8,043 bases of DNA from an uncultured Eubacteriales bacterium (GTDB lineage: Bacteria > Bacillota > Clostridia > Oscillospirales > Oscillospiraceae): the NCBI GenBank assembly GCA_902475435.1, contig CABRZL010000089.1:1-8043 (forward strand), in the 5' to 3' direction. Below are positions 1 through 6,553 of the stretch, piece by piece; position 1 is the stretch's first letter, and each line of letters starts with the position of its first letter. Position numbers and translations under genes: made by a program. Under the pieces are notes generated by a model. It saw only the letters and a list, made by a program, of their open reading frames with translations, had not been told where the DNA came from and ran no database searches.

Positions 1-647
1 AGCACACTTGAAAAATCACGAATCGATGCTGCACCACCACAGGCTATAACCGGAATGCTAACAGCTTGGACAACTTTTTCCACTAAATTCAAATCATAGC
101 CGTTCATGGTTCCATCCCGGTCAATAGAGTTCAAAAACAGTTCTCCGGCTCCTGCATTCTCTGCCTTCATCGCAAGTTCTTCCGGACTTTTCTTTACTTT
201 TTCCGTTCCGTCTTTTATATAGCAGTCATATTTTTGCAGCAGATTTTTCTTTACGTCGATTCCAACAACAATACTCTGTGAGCCAAATTTAGCCGCTGCC
301 TCCGTTACAAGCTGTGGATTCTGAACAAACGCTGTATTTATGATCACCTTTTCAAAGCCAATATAGAAGAGTTTGTGTATCTCTTCCATGTTCGTGATTC
401 CGCCGCCATAGCTCAAAGGCATAAACGCCTCCGACGCAATCTCCGTCAACAGCTCAAAATCAGGCCCGCTTCCCTCTTTGGAAGCGTCAATATCCAGCAA
501 GCACAGCTCATCTACGCCTTTTTCATTAAAAATTTTTACGGCGTTGATCGGATCCCCCAAATAGTTTCCATTTTGGAATTTTATTGTTTTGACAAGTCCA
601 CCGTTATGAAGCAGTAAACTTGGAATCAGCCGCGGTCTACGATACAC
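1..647 (-). CDS. hisF2: HisF2/AglZ-type acetamidino-modification protein, 3' end cut off by window edge
   Basis: Probable cyclase-fold partner of the HisH protein encoded just upstream. In this family the pair hydrolyses glutamine and channels ammonia to a WbpG/PseA-type amidotransferase acting on an N-acetyl sugar. I see 215 codons of a family that usually has about 250; the C-terminus lies beyond position 1. The N-terminal region reads RPRLIPSLLL, then NGGLVKTIKF and GDPINAVKIFNEKGVDEL, the signature of HisF2/AglZ proteins rather than histidine-pathway HisF. The HisF catalytic Asp11 is replaced by Leu12, while the second Asp is kept (Asp131 in VVGID) and the phosphate-loop motif YGGGI is present at 80-84. 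The start is GTG at 647, four bases after the hisH stop, with AAGGAG ten bases upstream inside hisH. Base composition is AT-rich (23 GC in 60 at 541-600). A role in histidine synthesis is unlikely. Confidence 0.88.
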   Translation of the reverse strand, partial: MYRRPRLIPSLLLHNGGLVKTIKFQNGNYLGDPINAVKIFNEKGVDELCLLDIDASKEGSGPDFELLTEIASEAFMPLSYGGGITNMEEIHKLFYIGFEKVIINTAFVQNPQLVTEAAAKFGSQSIVVGIDVKKNLLQKYDCYIKDGTEKVKKSPEELAMKAENAGAGELFLNSIDRDGTMNGYDLNLVEKVVQAVSIPVIACGGAASIRDFSSV

Positions 648-651
648 TCGT

Positions 652-1266
652 TCAGCACTCCTTTACAAAGCTTCGGAGGAGCGCCATACCAAACTGGTGA
701 CTCTTCTCCGGATGAAATTGTGTCCCCCAAACATTTTCCCGGTGTACTGCCGCCGCGAATTCCACGCCATAATTACAGGTCAATAAAACATCCTCCGGCT
801 GCTGGCAAATCGCATAATAAGAATGGACAAAGTAAAAGCGGGGCTTCTCCGGCAAATTCTTTGTCAGGGGATTTTCCAAATCATGCAATTTTACACGGTC
901 CCACCCCATGTGCGGAACCCGCAGGTTCGGATTGCCTGCCGGAAACCTTTCACAATGGAAATCCAAATAACCAAGTCCGGGTAATTTTCCCTCTGTACTG
1001 CCCATTCCCAGCATTTGCATTCCCAGGCAAATGCCCAAAAGCGGCTTTTTCTTTACTAAGATCTCCGTTCGGAGCGCCTCCTGCATACCGCTTTCACGCA
1101 ACTGGGACATACCAAAGTCAAAAGCGCCCACGCCAGGCAGAATCAACCTATCTGCCTTTGCAAGTTCCTGCGGCTGACAAATGCGGCAGGAGCTCTCTCC
1201 AATTTTTTTCAGCATATTTTGGATGGATCCAAGATTTCCAGCTCCATAATCAATGATTCCTACCAT
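652..1266 (-). CDS. hisH: HisH-type glutamine amidotransferase subunit for sugar amidination
   Basis: Class I glutaminase of 204 residues, the normal HisH length. It should release ammonia from glutamine for its HisF2 partner. Visible motifs are IIDYGAGN at 4-11, the oxyanion region LPGVGAFD at 43-50, the nucleophile Cys80 in LLGICLGMQ, PHMGWD at 118-123, YFVHSYY at 145-151, and the catalytic pair His185 and Glu187 in GTQFHPEKS. The triad is complete, so the enzyme should be active. The open frame extends upstream to 1344, but that extension has no family similarity. The ATG at 1266 has AAGGAG seven bases before it and begins at the conserved MVGIIDYG. The downstream neighbour is the HisF2-type gene, and no other histidine genes are present. 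This supports a polysaccharide role, as for HisH2/HisF2 of P. aeruginosa O5. Confidence 0.92.
   Translation of the reverse strand: MVGIIDYGAGNLGSIQNMLKKIGESSCRICQPQELAKADRLILPGVGAFDFGMSQLRESGMQEALRTEILVKKKPLLGICLGMQMLGMGSTEGKLPGLGYLDFHCERFPAGNPNLRVPHMGWDRVKLHDLENPLTKNLPEKPRFYFVHSYYAICQQPEDVLLTCNYGVEFAAAVHRENVWGTQFHPEKSHQFGMALLRSFVKEC
658..663 (-). promoter_or_regulatory. Ribosome-binding site for the hisF2-like gene
   Basis: AAGGAG on the minus strand, lying in the last codons of hisH, with a ten-base spacer to the GTG at 647. No ATG in this frame is better placed, so this site decides the GTG start and implies translational coupling between the two subunits. Confidence 0.7.
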
Positions 1267-1273
1267 CGGCAAG

Positions 1274-1279
1274 CTCCTT
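1274..1279 (-). promoter_or_regulatory. Ribosome-binding site fixing the HisH start
   Basis: AAGGAG on the minus strand, seven bases from the ATG at 1266. It argues against the longer open frame that begins at 1344. Confidence 0.75.
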
Positions 1280-1321
1280 TTCTCTCTGCCACACCATGAC
1301 AGCTTCCTTTTATTGAGAGCA

Positions 1322-2428
1322 TCATGTCCTAAGGATTGTCTCATACAGGGCCAACAGTTTTTGCTCCTCTACCCCCCAGTTAAACTCCTCTTTTACCGCC
1401 CGGCGGCCATTTTCTCCCATCTGACGAGCTTCTTCGGGATGGTCCAGCAAATAGCGGATCGCTTCGGCAATTTCATCTACGTTCTCAGGGTCCACACAGA
1501 TGCCACACTGATACCGATTTACAAACTCTTTCCAGAGGGAAAAATTTGTACAAATTACTGGCAGTCCTGCAGCCATTTCTTCAAAAATTTTTGTATTCCC
1601 CATGGTGCCATTATGCCAATCTGTGTTTCTGCCTGGTCGAAGCAGAGCAAGGCCTACACTGCAATGGGCCATTTGCTGGGCTACCTCTTTGTGTGGAATT
1701 TTTCCAAGGAAATCCGTTTGTGCCCAGCCCGGTAGAGCTCTCAGACGATTTATATATGCATCATCAGTGATTCCGCATAAGGTATAGCGGCATTCTGGAA
1801 CCCGTACCAAAGCATTGAGAATGTTCTCATGCATCCACTGCTCTGTAACTCCTCCAGCAAAAAACAGCCGTTTTTCGGCAAAGTCGGATACTGGATGTTT
1901 TTCATCCCACATTGGATAATTGGCTACCAAAACAGTGTTAGGATTAAATTGTTTAAAATACGCAGCAATATGTGGAGATACAGTAATTATGGACTCAATT
2001 TTTTTGCAATTTATTTCCTGATAGCGTCGATACCAACGATACACCCCTTTACGAACGGGAACAGGCAGCCATGTCTTTTCCATAATCGCCTCTGCAGTAT
2101 GTTCATGACTATCAAAAATCACTTTTTTCCCTTGCTTTTGGAGTTTCACCCCATATGGAAGCAACTCTGGATCATGAAAGTGATAGACATCCGCATTTAC
2201 GCGCAAAGCCGCTTGATAAACTTTTTTGGCAAAAGAGGTCATACGGCTCAGCCGTCCACCGGATGGCTGCCCCACTCCCACAATATGAACGCCATTTTTT
2301 TCATAGCTTTCTCCCTGCTCCACCAGGTATACATCGTACCCAGCCTTGGCCAGAGAGACACACTCTTTCAGGAAGATACGCACGTCCTCCGGCAGATGGA
2401 CACTGGTCATGTGACAAACTTTTGTCAT
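1322..2428 (-). CDS. GT4-family glycosyltransferase
   Basis: Predicted cytoplasmic retaining glycosyltransferase of 368 residues with the two-Rossmann-domain GT-B layout. It would add one sugar of the repeat unit from a nucleotide-sugar donor. The N-terminal half has HLPEDVRIFLKECVSLAKAGYDV-like acceptor-domain sequence (from residue 11), HDPELLP at 85-91 and DSHE at 106-109, as in many capsule GT4 enzymes. The C-terminal donor domain has GNTKIFEEMAAGLPVI at 277-292, which contains the Glu-rich nucleotide-sugar site. No signal peptide or membrane span is seen. The ATG overlaps the stop of the wbpI-like gene by four bases (ATGA), and AAGGAG lies eight bases upstream, so translation is probably coupled. 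The gene is AT-rich in places (20 GC in 60 at 1981-2040). Donor, acceptor and linkage cannot be read from the sequence. Confidence 0.88.
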   Translation of the reverse strand: MTKVCHMTSVHLPEDVRIFLKECVSLAKAGYDVYLVEQGESYEKNGVHIVGVGQPSGGRLSRMTSFAKKVYQAALRVNADVYHFHDPELLPYGVKLQKQGKKVIFDSHEHTAEAIMEKTWLPVPVRKGVYRWYRRYQEINCKKIESIITVSPHIAAYFKQFNPNTVLVANYPMWDEKHPVSDFAEKRLFFAGGVTEQWMHENILNALVRVPECRYTLCGITDDAYINRLRALPGWAQTDFLGKIPHKEVAQQMAHCSVGLALLRPGRNTDWHNGTMGNTKIFEEMAAGLPVICTNFSLWKEFVNRYQCGICVDPENVDEIAEAIRYLLDHPEEARQMGENGRRAVKEEFNWGVEEQKLLALYETILRT

Positions 2429-3507
2429 ACGAAATACTCCTTCATGATCTCCACGATTTTTTCCGCACTGTGTCCATCCCCAAAGGGTCGATACGCCGGA
2501 TCAAACGCTACAGTCTCAGACAGCTTTTCCAAAATATCGGACTTTTCCGGCTTTGCCAGCAAATTGCAGCCATGCACCATAGTTTCCGGCCAGACCACAA
2601 AATCCAGCACGGTTACGCAGGGCTTTTTCGCAAAAAAAGCCTCCCGCTGTACACCGCCGGAATCGGTGACGACCTTCTTTGCCCGATTTACCAACGAAAT
2701 GGATGTTTTGTAACCTACCGGTTGTGTCAAAACCAGGTTTCGATATCCATATGTCTGCTGCAACCGCTGGGCACGCTGGTGGTTACGAGGATGAACGGGA
2801 TAGATCGTCGGCGCATCCAAGGTCTCCATGGCCTCAAAAATTTCCCGCAGCTTCTCATCGGTATCGGTATTCTCCTGCCGGTGACAGGTCATATAATAGA
2901 ACGTCTGCGGCATGGTAATGGGGTTCCCTGCAAAGTCCGTTATTTCCTCCAATTCAGATCCATCCAACCGTTCTGTGTAATAACAGAACGCATCGTACAT
3001 AGGATCACCCACCACAGTAGCAGTATTCCCCAGTCCCTCCCGCTCCAAAAAGTGCAAACTGGACTCGGTGCAGGGCAGATTGATCGTTGACAGGTGATCG
3101 GTTACAATTCGGTTGACTTCTTCCGGACTTTCCAGAGTACCAAGGCGATTTCCCGCCTCCACATGGCATATGGGAATATGCAGCTTGACCGCCGCCAGCG
3201 CCGCCGCCAATGTAGAGTTGGTATCGCCGAACAGGAGCACCATATCCGGTTTCTCCTGCATAAATACCTCTTCCAGCTGAATCAGCATCTCTCCGGTCAT
3301 TTTCCCGTGAGTTCCCCCGGAAATACCGAGATTATAGTCTGGCCTGGGGATTTCCATTTCCTCAAAGAATACATCCGACATATTGTGATCGTAGTGCTGG
3401 CCGGTATGGATCAAAATCTCCGAAAAATACTTTCTCAGTTCTCTGGAGACCACTGCCAGCTTAATAAACTGCGGTCTGGCTCCCACAACAGAACAGATCT
3501 TTTTCAC
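2425..3507 (-). CDS. wbpI: Non-hydrolysing UDP-N-acetylhexosamine 2-epimerase, WbpI type
   Basis: Epimerase of 360 residues, usual for the WecB/WbpI superfamily. From its neighbours the likely substrate is UDP-2,3-diacetamido-2,3-dideoxy-glucuronate, converted to the manno epimer. Motifs seen are VVGARPQFIK at 7-16, HTGQHYD at 34-40, FGDTNST at 93-99, HVEAGNR at 115-121, PEEVNRIVTDH at 128-138, CHRQEN at 208-213, VHPRN at 238-242 and DSGGVQREAF at 282-291. The GARPQFIK form is closer to WbpI/WlbD/Cap5G-type enzymes than to the GTRPEAIK of housekeeping WecB/MnaA. The start is GTG, directly after the TAA of the wbpA-like gene with no bases between, and GAGG sits eight bases upstream. It could instead act on UDP-GlcNAc or make an L-sugar precursor; sequence alone does not exclude this. 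Confidence 0.88.
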   Translation of the reverse strand: MKKICSVVGARPQFIKLAVVSRELRKYFSEILIHTGQHYDHNMSDVFFEEMEIPRPDYNLGISGGTHGKMTGEMLIQLEEVFMQEKPDMVLLFGDTNSTLAAALAAVKLHIPICHVEAGNRLGTLESPEEVNRIVTDHLSTINLPCTESSLHFLEREGLGNTATVVGDPMYDAFCYYTERLDGSELEEITDFAGNPITMPQTFYYMTCHRQENTDTDEKLREIFEAMETLDAPTIYPVHPRNHQRAQRLQQTYGYRNLVLTQPVGYKTSISLVNRAKKVVTDSGGVQREAFFAKKPCVTVLDFVVWPETMVHGCNLLAKPEKSDILEKLSETVAFDPAYRPFGDGHSAEKIVEIMKEYFV

Positions 3508-4827
3508 TTAGAGCACCTCAATATTGGTACGGTTCACAATATTTTTGGTGACGTTCTTGCAGTCAAATACAGGAACTCCCGCATTTGCGACCATTTCATA
3601 ATCCACATTGGTATGAGCCGTTGTAATCGTAATCAGATCATAGCCACGAAGCACTTCGTGACTGATGGCTGGAAGCCCCTCATGCCACTGGCCCGCTTCC
3701 TTATATTTCGGGACAAAGGGATCATAGTAGTCCACCAATGCACCGGTCTTCTCAAACTCCCCAATGACGCGAATGGCGGGGCTCTCCCGATAGTCGTCGA
3801 TGTCCTGCTTGTACGCCACGCCCAGCACCAGCACCTTTGCACCATTCAAGGCCTTTTTGTACCGGTTGAGAATCTTGCCGGCCCGTTCCACCGTATACTC
3901 CGGCATACGGTCGTTGATCATCATAGAGGCCTCGATCATAGAGGTATGGAACCCGTACTCCCTCGCCTTCCAGCTGAGATAATAGGGATCCAGCGGGATA
4001 CAGTGTCCGCCCAACCCGGGGCCGGGATAAAACGCCTGGAAACCATAGGGCTTTGTCTTTGCCGCATCAATGACTTCCCAGATATTGATTCCCATCTTGT
4101 TGCACAGGATGGCCAGTTCATTCACCAGACCGATATTGATGTTGCGGTAGGTGTTTTCCAGAATTTTCTCCATCTCTGCAACAGCAGGACTGGAAACGGT
4201 ATGCACATCTCCATCCAGAATGGCCCGATAGACCATGGAGATCACCTCTGTCGCATCCTCGCCGATTGCGCCCACAACCTTGGGGGTATTGCTGGTTTTG
4301 TAAATCAGGTTGCCAGGATCAACCCGTTCCGGCGAAAAGCCAAGATAAAAGTCCTCGCCACACTTGAGTCCGCTGCCGTTTTCCAGAATCGGCCGAATCA
4401 ATTCCTCCGTAGTGCCAGGGTACGTGGTAGATTCCAGAACCACCATGGTTCCCTTGGTCAGGTGCTTGGCGATGGCTTCTGCAGAGGAGCGGACATAGCT
4501 GATATCCGGCTGCTGATGGGCATCCAGCGGCGTAGGAACGCAGATTGCAATGAAATCAACATCCTTCACAAAGCTAAAATCCGTCGTTGCTTTCAGCATG
4601 CCGGAAGCCACCAGCTGCTCCAGATCGGCATCAACAACATCGCCAATATAGTTTTTCCCGGCATTGACCATGTCCACTTTTTCCTTCTGGACATCAAATC
4701 CGATGGTCTGAAAGCCGTGCTTTGCCTTGTCCACAGCCAGAGGCAGCCCCACATAGCCAAGGCCGCATACACCCATGGTCAGCGTCTTGTTTTGAATTTT
4801 TTCAATCAGGGTTTCCTTCATGCTCAT
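3508..4827 (-). CDS. wbpA: UDP-N-acetyl-D-glucosamine 6-dehydrogenase, WbpA type
   Basis: NAD-dependent nucleotide-sugar dehydrogenase of 439 residues, close to the length of P. aeruginosa WbpA. It should oxidise C6 of UDP-GlcNAc in two steps to give UDP-GlcNAcA, the entry to the diamino-uronic acid pathway. The N-terminal Rossmann domain has MGVCGLGYVGLP at 18-29. Next come ICVPTPLD at 95-102, ESTTYPGTTEE at 132-142 and FSPERVDPG at 164-172. The catalytic Cys276 is in GGHCIPLDPYYL. The C-terminal NAD/UDP domain carries GVAYKQDIDDYRESPA. All key residues are intact. The start ATG at 4827 lies 26 bases inside the acetyltransferase gene and has AAGGAG ten bases upstream; a second ATG two codons later is poorly spaced. 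GlcNAc specificity is inferred from the family branch and the WbpE/WbpD/WbpI neighbours. Confidence 0.92.
   Translation of the reverse strand: MSMKETLIEKIQNKTLTMGVCGLGYVGLPLAVDKAKHGFQTIGFDVQKEKVDMVNAGKNYIGDVVDADLEQLVASGMLKATTDFSFVKDVDFIAICVPTPLDAHQQPDISYVRSSAEAIAKHLTKGTMVVLESTTYPGTTEELIRPILENGSGLKCGEDFYLGFSPERVDPGNLIYKTSNTPKVVGAIGEDATEVISMVYRAILDGDVHTVSSPAVAEMEKILENTYRNINIGLVNELAILCNKMGINIWEVIDAAKTKPYGFQAFYPGPGLGGHCIPLDPYYLSWKAREYGFHTSMIEASMMINDRMPEYTVERAGKILNRYKKALNGAKVLVLGVAYKQDIDDYRESPAIRVIGEFEKTGALVDYYDPFVPKYKEAGQWHEGLPAISHEVLRGYDLITITTAHTNVDYEMVANAGVPVFDCKNVTKNIVNRTNIEVL
3516..3519 (-). promoter_or_regulatory. Ribosome-binding site for the GTG start of the WbpI-type epimerase
   Basis: GAGG on the minus strand within the last codons of the dehydrogenase gene, eight bases from GTG at 3507. 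It supports a GTG start that abuts the preceding stop codon. Confidence 0.6.
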
Positions 4828-5407
4828 ATGAATCTATCTCCTTAATTTTTGCTTCATCACACTGCTGGTATTTCATGCCGCAGGCTTCACAGGCAGCCTG
4901 TCCGTCCGAAAACTTCAGCTGGACGCCGCAACGGCACACATATCCCCGGATTCTGGCCGGATTCCCGTACACCATCGCATAATCGGGGACGTCTTTCGTC
5001 ACCACAGAGCCTGCACCAACCAGTGCATACCGCCCAATGTTATGCCCACAGACTATGGTGGAATTCGCCCCAATGCTGGCGCCCTTTCCAATCACAGTTT
5101 TCCGGTACTCACTTTTTCGCTCAATAAACGCCCGTGGATTGACCACATTGGTAAACACACAGGAGGGTCCTAAGAAAACTCCATCCTCGCAAATGACACC
5201 GGTATAAACCGACACATTGTTCTGGATTTTCACCCCGTCGCCCAATACAACCTGCGGAGAAATCACAACATTCTGCCCGATATTGCAGTTTTTCCCAATC
5301 ACACAGTCCTTCATGATATGACTAAAGTGCCATATTTTTGTCCCCTCGCCAATTTGGCAGCCTTCGTCCAGATAGCTGGATTCATGTACAAAATATTTCT
5401 CTGACAT
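4802..5407 (-). CDS. wbpD: UDP-2-acetamido-3-amino-2,3-dideoxy-glucuronate N-acetyltransferase, WbpD type
   Basis: Acetyl-CoA-dependent acyltransferase of 201 residues with a left-handed parallel beta-helix fold, expected to act as a trimer. It would acetylate the 3-amine made by the adjacent aminotransferase. Hexapeptide repeats run from about residue 14 to 140 (for example VIGKNCNIGQNV, VIGKGASIGANSTIV, YALVGAGSVV). FTNVVNPRA at 85-93 is typical of WbpD/WlbB proteins, and GNPARIRGYV at 149-158 ends the helix. A C-terminal tail follows with paired cysteines (Cys158, Cys160, Cys173, Cys176), resembling a small metal-binding knuckle. The ATG at 5407 shares one base with the aminotransferase stop and has GGAGG seven bases upstream. 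The TTG one codon earlier was not chosen. The 3' end overlaps the wbpA-like gene by 26 bases. Confidence 0.92.
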   Translation of the reverse strand: MSEKYFVHESSYLDEGCQIGEGTKIWHFSHIMKDCVIGKNCNIGQNVVISPQVVLGDGVKIQNNVSVYTGVICEDGVFLGPSCVFTNVVNPRAFIERKSEYRKTVIGKGASIGANSTIVCGHNIGRYALVGAGSVVTKDVPDYAMVYGNPARIRGYVCRCGVQLKFSDGQAACEACGMKYQQCDEAKIKEIDSYEHEGNPD

Positions 5408-6534
5408 CAAACAGCCTCCATAACCGCCCGGATTACCTGCGCCTGGACCGCTTCCTCCAGATAGGGATGCATCGGCAGTGACAGGGTTCTGGCGCAGTAA
5501 TCATTCGCATTGGAATAAGTTTCACCATAATGCGGTTCCTGTGCAAATACAGGCAGCGCATGCTGCGGCGTGGGATAATAGATCATATTGGGAATATTCT
5601 GTTCCTTGAGATGCGCAATAACCCGATCCCGTGTTGCAGTATCCTTTGCCAATATGGCGTACTGCGCATACACGGAAATACAACCTTCCTGCACAAAGGG
5701 CGTGGTAAACGTCCCGGCAAAGGCTTTGTTATAGCGGTCTGCCACCTTCTGACGGCAATCCACCTCATATTCCTTCAGCGCCTTGAGCTTTGGAAGTAAA
5801 ACGGCTGCCTGCACCGCATCCAGCCGTGAATTCATGCCAATCCGGATGTTGTCGTACTTTCCGCCCGGCCCCTTGCCATGCACACAGATAGAGCGGCAGA
5901 TATCCGCCATTCCATCGTCATCCAACAAGACCGCGCCGCCATCGCCATAGCAGCCCAAGGGCTTGGCCGGGAAGAAGGACGTGGTGGCAATATGTCCAAA
6001 TGCTCCGCATCGCTTCCCTTTGTAAGACGCGCCAAAGCTCTGGGCGGCATCCTCAATCAGAACAAGACCGTATTTCTCACAGATTGGAACAATCTTATCA
6101 TAGTCGCAGGGATTCCCCAAAATATCCACCGCCACCACAGCCTTCGGCTTCAGCTTTCCTTCCTTCTGTACCGCCTGAATCTGACGTTCCAGGCTGTCCG
6201 GACTCAGGCAATAGGTATCCGGCTCAATGTCACAAAAGACCGATGTGGCACCAAGCATTTTTGCCGGTTCCGTGGAAGAAATAAAGGTGATATCCGGGCA
6301 AAACACCGCATCACCAGTTCCGACGCCATACAGCATAAAAGCGATCTGAAGCGCATCTGTGCCGTTAGCGCAGGTAATGCAGTGCTTTCTCCCTACAAAT
6401 TCAGCCAGCTTTGCTTCCAGTTCCGTTACCATGGGCCCGCCGATAAACTGCGCGGAGTCCAAAACTTGCTGAATATTCGCGTCTATCTCGGTTTTCAATG
6501 CCCGATATTGGGCCTTAAGGTCAATAAATTGCAT
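5407..6534 (-). CDS. wbpE: UDP-3-keto-GlcNAcA 3-aminotransferase, WbpE type (DegT/DnrJ/EryC1/StrS family)
   Basis: PLP-dependent sugar aminotransferase of 375 residues, the usual family length. It should transfer an amino group from glutamate to the 3-keto sugar made by a WbpB-type dehydrogenase. The sequence resembles WbpE closely: FIDLKAQYR at 3-11, CANGTDALQI at 55-64, EDAAQSFGASYKGKR at 161-175 with the PLP-pyridine Asp162, SFFPAKPLGCYGDGG at 186-200 with the Schiff-base Lys191, NSRLDAVQAAVLLPKL further on, and MHPYLE near the C-terminus. All catalytic residues are present. I chose ATG at 6534 because MQFIDLK aligns with the family N-terminus and AGAGGA lies ten bases upstream. The open frame extends to a TTG at 6561, overlapping the previous gene, and the intermediate ATG at 6543 sits too close to the Shine-Dalgarno. 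The gene is GC-rich (35 of 60 at 5881-5940). Confidence 0.93.
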   Translation of the reverse strand: MQFIDLKAQYRALKTEIDANIQQVLDSAQFIGGPMVTELEAKLAEFVGRKHCITCANGTDALQIAFMLYGVGTGDAVFCPDITFISSTEPAKMLGATSVFCDIEPDTYCLSPDSLERQIQAVQKEGKLKPKAVVAVDILGNPCDYDKIVPICEKYGLVLIEDAAQSFGASYKGKRCGAFGHIATTSFFPAKPLGCYGDGGAVLLDDDGMADICRSICVHGKGPGGKYDNIRIGMNSRLDAVQAAVLLPKLKALKEYEVDCRQKVADRYNKAFAGTFTTPFVQEGCISVYAQYAILAKDTATRDRVIAHLKEQNIPNMIYYPTPQHALPVFAQEPHYGETYSNANDYCARTLSLPMHPYLEEAVQAQVIRAVMEAV

Positions 6535-6544
6535 TACACACATT

Positions 6545-6550
6545 TCCTCT
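6545..6550 (-). promoter_or_regulatory. Ribosome-binding site deciding the WbpE start
   Basis: AGAGGA on the minus strand, ten bases from the ATG at 6534 and only one base from the in-frame ATG at 6543. The spacing favours the shorter protein starting MQFIDLK. Confidence 0.6.
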
Positions 6551-6553
6551 TTT

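Noticed and set aside
1..1266. HisH and HisF as housekeeping histidine-biosynthesis genes
   Set aside because: No other his genes are present, the context is purely polysaccharide, HisF lacks Asp11, and its N-terminus matches the HisF2/AglZ type.
1267..1321. Terminator or promoter in the 55-base gap before hisH
   Set aside because: I see no stem-loop with a T run and no convincing -35/-10 pair on the minus strand, only a ribosome-binding site and a tiny frame.
1267..1344. N-terminal extension of HisH to an upstream ATG at 1344
   Set aside because: The extra 26 residues have no family similarity and overlap the preceding gene, while a perfect AAGGAG sits seven bases before the ATG at 1266.
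1829..2713. Plus-strand open frame of 294 codons opposite the GT4 and wbpI-like genes
   Set aside because: Its translation shows no family motifs and spans the junction of two well-supported minus-strand genes. Other plus-strand frames (for example 2155-3090 and 5878-6579) fail for the same reason.
2425..3507. Housekeeping WecB/MnaA UDP-GlcNAc 2-epimerase
   Set aside because: The GARPQFIK N-terminus and the position beside WbpA-, WbpD- and WbpE-type genes point to a WbpI-type pathway enzyme, though substrate specificity is not proven.
3094..4845. A very long open frame (583 codons) on the plus strand, antisense to the wbpA-like gene and the start of the wbpI-like gene
   Set aside because: The minus strand here encodes two proteins with complete family motifs. 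The plus-strand product has no recognisable domain and no convincing ribosome-binding site, and crosses a gene boundary. It is a by-product of the codon bias of the real genes.
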